Below are positions 9,435-15,631 of a DNA stretch of 64,000 bases, one piece after another. Every line of letters starts with the position of its first letter. Within the stretch, counting starts at the first letter, position 1. The stretch comes from JAIWNK01 sp964453115. GTDB lineage: Bacteria; Chloroflexota; Anaerolineae; Anaerolineales; Anaerolineaceae. The position numbers were made by a program, and so were the translations under genes. The notes under the pieces were generated by a model. The model worked only from the letters and a program-made list of their open reading frames with translations, searched no databases and was not told the DNA's origin. The stretch is taken from assembly GCA_964453115.1 (NCBI GenBank), contig CAYVRT010000004.1:62001-126000 (forward strand). The letters are read 5' to 3'.

Positions 9435-9437
9435 CCA

Positions 9438-9446
9438 TGCTATAAT
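9438..9446 (+). promoter_or_regulatory. Extended -10 promoter of the nitroreductase gene
   Basis: TGCTATAAT, a perfect extended -10 element, lies immediately after the tupC stop. Predicted initiation near 9453 gives a leader of about 24 bases containing GAGAGG. Confidence 0.6.
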
Positions 9447-9476
9447 GAAAGCAAGATTTTAAAAGAGAGGTTGAAG

Positions 9477-10046
9477 ATGATTGAAGAACTGGTGATGAGA
9501 AATCGAAGTTACCGCCGTTTTGATGAGCGTGTGCCGGTGACGATGGATACATTACGGGACCTGGTCAATCTGGCGCGCCTTTCTCCTTCGGCACGCAATG
9601 CGCAGCCTTTGAAATACTGGCTTTGCTGCGAGCCGAATCAGAACGCTTTGGTTTTTCCTACCCTGGCCTGGGCCGGATATTTGAAAGATTGGGGTGGGCC
9701 AAAAGAGGGCGAGCGTCCAACGGCATATATTATTTTGTTGGGCGATCGGGATGTGGCGCAAAACTTTGGCGTGGATCCGGGAATTGCGGTGCAAAGCATG
9801 TTGTTGGGGGCAGTGGAACGCGGGCTGGGTGGATGTATTATTGCATCGGTGCAGCGTGCGGCTCTCTCTGCGGCTTTGGGAATTTCAGATCGTTACGAAA
9901 TTTTGATGGTTCTGGCGCTCGGCAAACCAGTTGAAACGGTGCAAATTGATCTGTTGCCGGAATCGGGTGATATCCGCTATTGGCGCGATGAACAGGCGGT
10001 GCATCATGTGCCAAAGCGGGGATTGGATGATTTGATCTTAAGTTGA
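9477..10046 (+). CDS. Nitroreductase-family flavoprotein
   Basis: A 189-residue FMN-dependent oxidoreductase of the nitroreductase fold, normally a homodimer that passes electrons from NAD(P)H to nitro, quinone or related acceptors. Family marks are NRSYRRFDE near the start (FMN phosphate contact by the arginines), SPSARNAQPLKYW (about residues 38-50) and GLGGCIIASV late in the protein. The start at 9477 is preferred over the in-frame TTG at 9471 because GAGAGG then stands 6 bases upstream. It has its own extended -10 promoter and overlaps the convergent TPR gene by 9 bases at the 3' end. The physiological substrate is not readable. Confidence 0.85.
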   Translation: MIEELVMRNRSYRRFDERVPVTMDTLRDLVNLARLSPSARNAQPLKYWLCCEPNQNALVFPTLAWAGYLKDWGGPKEGERPTAYIILLGDRDVAQNFGVDPGIAVQSMLLGAVERGLGGCIIASVQRAALSAALGISDRYEILMVLALGKPVETVQIDLLPESGDIRYWRDEQAVHHVPKRGLDDLILS

Positions 10047-10631
10047 GGGGTGGTCTTTGTCCAGCGCAGCGGCGGCTCGTCGGGAAAATTCGGAGGCCGG
10101 CCAGCACTCAATGACGGCCTCAAATTCCTGACGGGCGCGCTGATTTTGCCCCTGGCGTTTCCATGCAACACCCAGGTTATAGTGACAGGCGGCCTCATGC
10201 TTAAAGCTCAGGCTGCCTGGCTGTTCAAGAATGGTTTGCAATGCAAGGATGGCTTGCTCAAGTTGGCCGCGTTGTAAGAGCAGAGTGGCCTGGTTGAGAT
10301 GAAGCGCGGTGCGATTGGCTGAATCGGTGCCAAGCTGACCTGCTAGCTGATAGATACGCTGCGCGGTTGCAAAATGTTGTTGCCGGGCAAAGATGGTGCC
10401 GAGATCAATCAATAGGCGCACGCGCATTGTGACCAAATAGAGCAATGTTAAAAATAGAACCGGGTGGGTGTGCAGGTTGAACAAAACACTGAACAGTGCG
10501 AAGGCGAGTGTGAGGAGCAAGGATTCGCTGGCAAAGCGGGCCGAGAGGCCCTCGCGGCGCAACAAGGACAGCCCGCCAAATAACAGGGTGTAGATCATAC
10601 CAATCAACAATAGTAGCGCAGCCGGGGACAT
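10038..10631 (-). CDS. Small membrane protein with TPR-like repeats
   Basis: A 197-residue protein with two or three hydrophobic helices in the first 75 residues (from LLLLIGMIYTLLFG to LFLTLLYLV) and a helical tail of about 110 residues. The tail resembles tetratricopeptide repeats, for example residues with the pattern ALHLNQATLLLQRGQLEQAI and ACHYNLGVAWKRQGQNQRA, which fit the TPR W-LG-Y-A-F spacing. TPR domains bind partner proteins, so a membrane-tethered scaffold is likely, with the repeats probably cytoplasmic because basic residues flank the last helix. AAAGG precedes the ATG. No functional partner is evident next door. The family is not recognised more precisely. Confidence 0.65.
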   Translation of the reverse strand: MSPAALLLLIGMIYTLLFGGLSLLRREGLSARFASESLLLTLAFALFSVLFNLHTHPVLFLTLLYLVTMRVRLLIDLGTIFARQQHFATAQRIYQLAGQLGTDSANRTALHLNQATLLLQRGQLEQAILALQTILEQPGSLSFKHEAACHYNLGVAWKRQGQNQRARQEFEAVIECWPASEFSRRAAAALDKDHPST

Positions 10632-10672
10632 TGTGGGACCTTTATTTTGCTGAAATTGATGCAGAATCTAGC

Positions 10673-10700
10673 TTGATTTTACACTGCTTTTCAATATAAT
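10673..10700 (+). promoter_or_regulatory. Promoter of cstA
   Basis: TTGATT (10673-10678), 16-bp spacer, TATAAT (10695-10700). The expected start near 10707 leaves a leader of about 107 bases before the cstA ATG, which ends with GGAGG. I see no known riboswitch fold in the leader. Confidence 0.6.
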
Positions 10701-10813
10701 GAAATATAGACATTTTTGTTTTCGATTTCGCCATTTGCTGCATTTGAATTGTTCCCATTGGCCCAATTGAATCCGGTCATTTCCATTTTTTTATCCTGTG
10801 TGGAGGAAGAAAA

Positions 10814-12580
10814 ATGAATGCGTTGGTGATTCTGCTTTTTGGTGTTGTGGCAATTGTGGTGGGGTATTTTGTATATGCCCGGCTGATCAATGTGCATGTA
10901 ATTCGACCTGATGAGAAGAAAGCTACCCCGGCCCGTATGTATATGGACGGGGTAGATTTTACTCCAGCAAACCGCAATGTGCTATTTGGCTATCAGTTCA
11001 AATCCATTGCGGCCTTGGGGCCAATCATTGGGCCAATTGTGGCGGTGCAGTGGGGCTGGCTGCCGGCATTGCTGTGGATTGTGTTTGGTACGTTCTTCAT
11101 TGGCTGGGTGCAAGATTATAGCTCCATCATTTTGGGCGTGCGTGAAGAGGGGCAAAGCTTTGGTGCATTGAGCTATCGGCTCATTTCGCCACGCTCGCGC
11201 TCGATTTTGATTACGTTCATCTACTTTTACCTGTTGCTGATTATGGGGGCGTTTGGCACGCAGGTTGGCTTTGGGTTGTTAATTAACCCGGCGGTTCCGG
11301 TAGGTGTTATTTTGGTCATTTTGGTGGGGCTTTTGGCAGGGCAGATGACCTATCGCTGGAAGGTGGATATTCTCATCACCAGTGTTGTGGCGGTCATTCT
11401 GGCTTTTGTTGGCATTTGGGTTGGAACAAGTGCCGGAGTAAAAGGAGTGGTGACAGGGGTGTTGGGCATTACCAAAGACCTGCCAACTGGTCCAACGATG
11501 TTCCTGGCAGTAACGCAGGCGAAATTGATTGGTAGTTTGCTGGTGGTGGCGATTTGTTATTTTGGTTCGGTATTGCCTATCTGGCGTTGGGCACAGCCAA
11601 TCAATTATGTCGCATTTTGGATTGTCTCGATTGGCATTTTGGGCGGGTTGATTGGTTTGATCATTTGGCGACCGAACATGGGAAATTTCCCGGCCTTTAC
11701 ACAGTTTGACGTGAAGGGGTTGGGGCCGCTCTGGCCGATTTTGTTTGTGACGATTGCCTGTGGGGCGGTTTCGGGCTGGCATAGTTTGGTTTCCTCCTCG
11801 GGGACAGCGCGGCAGCTGGAAAAAGAAACGGATGCACTGTATGTGGGCGGGGGGGCAATGTTTTTCGAAATGTTTTTTGCCATTATGGCTTTCCTGACCG
11901 CGACGGTGGCTTTTGGTAGTTTTGAAGGATATAAGGAAGCGGGCGCAGCTGCAGCAGTCTTCTCGAAGGGGTTATCCATCTTTATGAATCAGTGGGGGTT
12001 GGATCAATTGTTAGGGGAGGGCTTTGGGGTGGCCTATGGCTCCGTCTTCCTGACTTTGATGGCGTTGACGATTATGTATTTGGTGGTGCGTTTCATGCGC
12101 GTGGCGAGTGCTGAGGCGTTGGGAGACCGCTTGCCTGTCCTACGTAACCCAACAATTGGCACATTCCTGGCATTGCTGTTGACATTGGCGTTAATTTGGC
12201 TGGTGCCTTTCTTGCAAATTTGGGTGGTTTTTGGCGCGGCCAATCAGTTGATGGCTTCGCTGGCGCTGCTGTTGGCAACTTTGTGGCTGATGTCGAAGGG
12301 TAAGAATTATCAATGGACGTTGTGGCCGTTTTTGTTCATGTTTATTACAACGATTGGCGCATTGTTGTATAAAGCATACGAAGCATTAATGATCAATTTG
12401 CCAAAGACAGCAGACCCGGTTGTGAATAAAATTGCAAATGTGGGGCAGTTTACGGCAGCGCAAATCATCATTGGCGGGGTTTCGCTGGTGCTGGTGATTG
12501 CGGCTTTCATGCTGGCATGGGATGCTTTGCAGGCGTTTCAACGTTTTCGCCACAAGGCCACAGGCGCAGAAGTGGCCTGA
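10814..12580 (+). CDS. cstA: CstA-family carbon starvation / peptide-pyruvate transporter
   Basis: A polytopic inner-membrane protein of 588 residues with many hydrophobic helices. The N-terminal half carries the CstA hallmarks: TPARMYMDGVDFTPANRNVLFGYQFKSIA, then GPIIGPIVAVQWGW and IGWVQDYSSIILGVREEG. E. coli CstA and BtsT are implicated in pyruvate and peptide uptake under starvation. At 588 residues this is shorter than the roughly 700-residue E. coli protein and closer to the compact forms of anaerobes. GGAGG precedes the ATG. A strong hairpin follows the stop codon, then a redox protein and paired ATPase cassette in the same direction. Whether they share function is unknown; the substrate here is family inference. 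Confidence 0.88.
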   Translation: MNALVILLFGVVAIVVGYFVYARLINVHVIRPDEKKATPARMYMDGVDFTPANRNVLFGYQFKSIAALGPIIGPIVAVQWGWLPALLWIVFGTFFIGWVQDYSSIILGVREEGQSFGALSYRLISPRSRSILITFIYFYLLLIMGAFGTQVGFGLLINPAVPVGVILVILVGLLAGQMTYRWKVDILITSVVAVILAFVGIWVGTSAGVKGVVTGVLGITKDLPTGPTMFLAVTQAKLIGSLLVVAICYFGSVLPIWRWAQPINYVAFWIVSIGILGGLIGLIIWRPNMGNFPAFTQFDVKGLGPLWPILFVTIACGAVSGWHSLVSSSGTARQLEKETDALYVGGGAMFFEMFFAIMAFLTATVAFGSFEGYKEAGAAAAVFSKGLSIFMNQWGLDQLLGEGFGVAYGSVFLTLMALTIMYLVVRFMRVASAEALGDRLPVLRNPTIGTFLALLLTLALIWLVPFLQIWVVFGAANQLMASLALLLATLWLMSKGKNYQWTLWPFLFMFITTIGALLYKAYEALMINLPKTADPVVNKIANVGQFTAAQIIIGGVSLVLVIAAFMLAWDALQAFQRFRHKATGAEVA

Positions 12581-12593
12581 GGATGCGAATTGG

Positions 12594-12628
12594 GGGTGTG
12601 CCATACACACGCCGTGCATGGCACACCC
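12594..12628 (+). terminator. Strong stem-loop between cstA and the thioredoxin-like gene
   Basis: An 11-bp perfect stem, GGGTGTGCCAT / ATGGCACACCC, encloses a 13-base loop with a further CAC/GTG pairing. There is no U-run after it (GTTTGG follows), so it may be a leaky terminator, an mRNA-processing or a stabilising structure. Only 26 bases separate it from the next start codon and I see no promoter there, so the cassette downstream probably depends on read-through. Confidence 0.55.
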
Positions 12629-12654
12629 GTTTGGTTGGCAGCGAAAGGCGGATT

Positions 12655-13047
12655 GTGAAACAGGTATTGGTAGAAATTATTTGTCTGGCACCGGAGGATT
12701 GGGGGCTGTGCCATGTTTGTCAGACGATGATGACACAGGCTGGAATGGAGACACAGCAGGTATCAAGTGGACTGGAAGACTTGCCGCCAGAATGGAAACA
12801 AGAATTGGATGCCATTTCAGATTGGATCTTTAACACAACAAAACGGTATGGGCGAGGGGTTTTATTCCGCATTTATGACCCGCGTTCTTTGCCGGGGTTG
12901 CTGTGGTCCTTGCATTACGGGGTTCACAGCTACCCGGCATTTGTGATTGCTGGGCGGCATCGGGTGTTGGGGTTGGATGTGGAGAGGCTGAATGCTGCGC
13001 TGATGGATTGCGGCTTGTTGGCAATGGGTGCGGGAGGGCAGGCTTGA
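12655..13047 (+). CDS. Thioredoxin-like protein with CHVC motif
   Basis: A 130-residue soluble protein that I read as thioredoxin-like. A beta strand (QVLVEIICLA) leads into a CxxC in LCHVCQTMM near residue 20, and SYPAFVIAGRHRVLG near residue 100 looks like the cis-proline loop and following strand of thioredoxins. It probably exchanges dithiols or disulfides with a partner. I chose the GTG at 12655, behind AAAGGCGG; an alternative ATG at 12583, 3 bases after the cstA stop, would add 24 residues read through the hairpin with no domain character. It ends overlapping the next gene (TTGA). Its position at the head of the small-protein/ATPase cassette suggests a role in that system. The exact family is not recognised. 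Confidence 0.65.
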   Translation: MKQVLVEIICLAPEDWGLCHVCQTMMTQAGMETQQVSSGLEDLPPEWKQELDAISDWIFNTTKRYGRGVLFRIYDPRSLPGLLWSLHYGVHSYPAFVIAGRHRVLGLDVERLNAALMDCGLLAMGAGGQA

Positions 13048-13343
13048 AGACAACTCGTTTGGGTACTTTGCGCCGGACGATGCGTTATGCTGCTCAAGCG
13101 CTGGCGGACATGTTTTATGGGGCAACGGTGTATGAGATGGTGCGTGACCTGAAGAAGGAGCGCTCTCACCTGGAGCATTTGTTTATTCTGGTTGTGTTTG
13201 GAGATTTTTTGGGTGTGCCAATCCTGCCGCCCTATTATACATTGCGTTTGCTGCCGTTTGTGGTACCGCAAATTCATGGTTGGCAGGTGAGCATGTTGCG
13301 GGAACGAGACTTGACAGATCTATGTGATCAAGAAATTACATGA
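13044..13343 (+). CDS. Small protein with C-terminal hydrophobic segment, copy 1
   Basis: A 99-residue protein of no family I can name. The first 40 residues are basic and probably helical; residues about 44-76 are hydrophobic and proline-rich (LEHLFILVVFGDFLGVPILPPYY and LLPFVVPQI); a charged tail of about 23 residues follows. It is clearly related to the next gene: the EHLFIL, GVPILPPYY/GIPILPPYY, LRLLP, VVPQI and MLRE-DLTD blocks align without gaps. The start is a TTG overlapping the previous stop, behind GGGAGGGCAGG; the open frame extends upstream but there it only shadows the neighbour. Topology, a membrane-type segment close to the C-terminus, is that of a tail-anchored protein, and two Get3-like ATPase genes follow. 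Confidence 0.7.
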   Translation: MKTTRLGTLRRTMRYAAQALADMFYGATVYEMVRDLKKERSHLEHLFILVVFGDFLGVPILPPYYTLRLLPFVVPQIHGWQVSMLRERDLTDLCDQEIT

Positions 13344-13381
13344 GGAAAGAAATAAGTTCTTGGCAAAGAGGAGCGTAGACA

Positions 13382-13654
13382 ATGGGCGAACCAAAACCGA
13401 AGAAGCCGGGATTTTTGGAAAATTTGAAGAGCGTTTTGTATGGCATGGCAGGGCACGACATGGCTCGTTATGCGCTCAAGACGCGCGGCAGCATGGAGCA
13501 TTTGTTTATCTTGATTACAATGGGAGATCTGTTAGGCATTCCCATTTTGCCGCCATATTATAGCTTGCGCTTGTTGCCTTATGTGGTGCCGCAAATTAGC
13601 ACCTGGAAGCGGCGTATGTTGCGCGAAAAAGACTTGACCGATGCGCTGGCTTAA
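13382..13654 (+). CDS. Small protein with C-terminal hydrophobic segment, copy 2
   Basis: A 90-residue paralogue of the preceding product. It has a lysine/proline-rich N-terminus, an amphipathic stretch, then MEHLFILITMGDLLGIPILPPYY and LRLLPYVVPQI (about residues 38-72) and an 18-residue charged tail ending KDLTDALA. Conservation is strongest in the hydrophobic part and the tail, which suggests that these carry the function or a targeting signal. GAGGAG stands 9 bases before the ATG. It lies 12 bases upstream of the first ATPase gene and is surely cotranscribed with it. Two duplicated small proteins next to two ATPases raise the possibility of one-to-one pairing. No cysteine is present, so it is not an obvious redox substrate. 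Confidence 0.72.
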   Translation: MGEPKPKKPGFLENLKSVLYGMAGHDMARYALKTRGSMEHLFILITMGDLLGIPILPPYYSLRLLPYVVPQISTWKRRMLREKDLTDALA

Positions 13655-13666
13655 GAGGAGGAGAGG

Positions 13667-14647
13667 ATGTCCTTGCAACATTTCTTGAAGCAATATCCCA
13701 ATCGGAGATACTTGATGTTTGGTGGAAAAGGGGGGCTAGGCAAAACCACTTTCAGCGCCGCAACTGCTTACTGGCTTGCCAAACAGGGACATAAGGTCTT
13801 GGTTTTTTCGGTTGATCCGCAAGCCAGTTTATCCGATATTTTTCAACAGGATATTTTTGGAAAAGGGGCAGTGCAAATTATGCCGAACCTGTTTGCGCAG
13901 GAGATTGACGCAGATCGGCGAATTAAGGATTATCAGCAGGAGATTCGGCAGAAAATTCTGGATATGTATGGATTGGAGCAGGTGCCAGAAGAGATTGAGA
14001 ATTACATTCAGGCTGCGGCAGCTGAGCCAGCAATGGAAGAAAGCGCCATCTTTGATGCGGTGGTGGATATTGTGATTAGCGGAGAGTATGATTATTACAT
14101 CTACGATTTGGTGCCATTGGGGCATGCCCTGTATTATTTAAGCATGGCTTCGGTCTATGACCAGTGGATTGATAAGATTACGGCATTACGCTCCGAGATG
14201 GCTGAATATGCAAAGGTGGCTTCGGTGATGCAGCGCGAGAAGGATACAGAGGAAGATCAGATCTTGCGTGAATTGCAATATATCAAGCAGCGCATTAATA
14301 CCTCTTCGGGAATTTTGACAGATAAAGAACGCACAGCCTTTTTCTTTGTTCTGATACCTGAGGAGATGATCATTCTGGATACGCAGAAGGCTGCCGGGAT
14401 GTTTGCCCGTTATGATGTGCCGCTTTCGGGATATGTGGTCAATCGTGTAATTCCGGCAGAACTGGCACAGCAGGATATTCCAGAATATTTGCGCAATCGG
14501 CTTAAGATGCAGCGTACCCACCTGGATCGAATTGATCAATTGTTTGGCGCAGAGGTATTGGCGCATGTGCATGAATTTGAACGTGACATTACCGGGTTAC
14601 CAATGATTGAGAAGGTGGCAAAGGCACTCTTTGGAGGTGAGGAATGA
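13667..14647 (+). CDS. Get3/ArsA-like ATPase, subunit A (altered switch II)
   Basis: A 326-residue P-loop ATPase of the ArsA/Get3 group. The deviant Walker A GGKGGLGKTT (residues 19-28) has the signature lysine K21 that reaches across the dimer. Switch I is VDPQASLSD with the catalytic Asp at D50, equivalent to D57 of yeast Get3. Switch II reads DLVPLGHAL (D147, G152, H153) instead of the usual DTAPTGHTL. There is no cysteine at all, so neither the As(III) sites of ArsA nor the zinc CxxC of Get3 can form; arsenite extrusion is therefore unlikely. GAGGAGAGG precedes the ATG, and the stop overlaps the second ATPase by 4 bases. Probable role: ATP-driven handling of a membrane protein or other hydrophobic client, by analogy to Get3. 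Confidence 0.8.
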   Translation: MSLQHFLKQYPNRRYLMFGGKGGLGKTTFSAATAYWLAKQGHKVLVFSVDPQASLSDIFQQDIFGKGAVQIMPNLFAQEIDADRRIKDYQQEIRQKILDMYGLEQVPEEIENYIQAAAAEPAMEESAIFDAVVDIVISGEYDYYIYDLVPLGHALYYLSMASVYDQWIDKITALRSEMAEYAKVASVMQREKDTEEDQILRELQYIKQRINTSSGILTDKERTAFFFVLIPEEMIILDTQKAAGMFARYDVPLSGYVVNRVIPAELAQQDIPEYLRNRLKMQRTHLDRIDQLFGAEVLAHVHEFERDITGLPMIEKVAKALFGGEE

Positions 14648-15621
14648 TTACAAAGCCAATGCGGGCCTATCTGGCGCAAAACCAACAGCTGAAGTATCTA
14701 TTTTTTGGTGGAAAGGGTGGGGTGGGAAAGACAACATTGGCAGGAGCAGCGGCAATTTACTTTGCCCGGCAGGGTCGGCGCACCTTGCTGGCTTCAACCA
14801 ACCCGGTCCATTCTTTGAGTAGTTTACTGGCGATGGATGTGTTTGGCAAGCCAACATCCATTCCTGGGGTGCTAAACCTGGACGCGTATGAGATTGATAC
14901 GCGCGAGACGATTGACAAGTCGAAGCGCGAGATTCGAGAAAAGATAGAATGGTTCCTCAAATTTGCGGATATTAAAACCAAGGCGGATGAGTTTGTCGAA
15001 TCGGCAACTATGAACCCTGCCTTTGAGGAATCGGCTATGTTTGAGAACATGATAGATTTGATGTTTGAAGATCGCTATGATGTATATGTATTTGATACGG
15101 CACCGACTGCGAATGCACGGCGTTTGTTGGGCATGTCGGGGGTGTATTCGATGTGGGTGAATAAGATGGTGCAAAGTCGTGAAGAGGCAACCTCGCTGCG
15201 CGATTTGCTTTCGTATAGCCGAAGAAAACAAGAGAAAGACCCGTTGATGGAGTATTTGGTGCGTCTGCGCGAGCGGATGGGGCGGGCAAAGACATTGCTG
15301 ACAGATGCTGAATTGACCTCGTTCTTTTTTGTTACCCTGCCCGAAGCGCTGCCAATTGCGGTGATTACACGCTTCATTCAATGGTTTAAGGATTTTGGCA
15401 TTCCGGTGGGCGGGGTAATTGTCAATATGCAAATTGATCGTAAGACAATTGGCCCTAAAACCCCCGATTTTGTACGCAATCGGGTAGCAATGCAGGATGA
15501 ATACATGTCGCAGATTGACACATTGTTTGGCTCTACTGTGCGGGCGGTTTTGCCTTTGTTGGAAACAGAGGTGCGAGGCGTGCCGATGGTGGAGCGGATG
15601 TCGGAATTGCTATTCCGGTAG
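14644..15621 (+). CDS. Get3/ArsA-like ATPase, subunit B (switch I Asp replaced by Asn)
   Basis: A 325-residue partner of the upstream ATPase. The deviant Walker A GGKGGVGKTT (residues 22-31) is perfect. Switch I is STNPVHSLSS: the catalytic aspartate of ArsA/Get3 (STDPAHSLSD) is N53, natively the same change as the hydrolysis-dead, nucleotide-trapping D57N mutant of yeast Get3. Switch II begins correctly, DTAPT (151-155), but the Gly-His that follow are Ala-Asn. No cysteines. The two subunits thus keep different parts of the active site, which suggests an obligate heterodimer with one or no hydrolytic site rather than two homodimers. Overlap with subunit A (ATGA) fits equimolar synthesis. Client-binding helices are not identifiable without structure prediction. 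Confidence 0.8.
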   Translation: MITKPMRAYLAQNQQLKYLFFGGKGGVGKTTLAGAAAIYFARQGRRTLLASTNPVHSLSSLLAMDVFGKPTSIPGVLNLDAYEIDTRETIDKSKREIREKIEWFLKFADIKTKADEFVESATMNPAFEESAMFENMIDLMFEDRYDVYVFDTAPTANARRLLGMSGVYSMWVNKMVQSREEATSLRDLLSYSRRKQEKDPLMEYLVRLRERMGRAKTLLTDAELTSFFFVTLPEALPIAVITRFIQWFKDFGIPVGGVIVNMQIDRKTIGPKTPDFVRNRVAMQDEYMSQIDTLFGSTVRAVLPLLETEVRGVPMVERMSELLFR

Positions 15622-15631
15622 TGGTTGCTCG

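Noticed and set aside
12583..12654. Earlier ATG start for the thioredoxin-like gene at 12583
   Set aside because: The extra 24 residues are encoded by the hairpin and have no domain character; GTG at 12655 has a ribosome-binding site.
13667..15621. Arsenical resistance (ArsA) operon
   Set aside because: Neither ATPase has a single cysteine, and no arsB, arsD, arsR or arsC gene is nearby, so arsenite binding as in ArsA is not possible.
15622..15631. Terminator between the convergent ATPase and hydrolase genes
   Set aside because: The 10-base gap and its flanks show no stem followed by a U-run.
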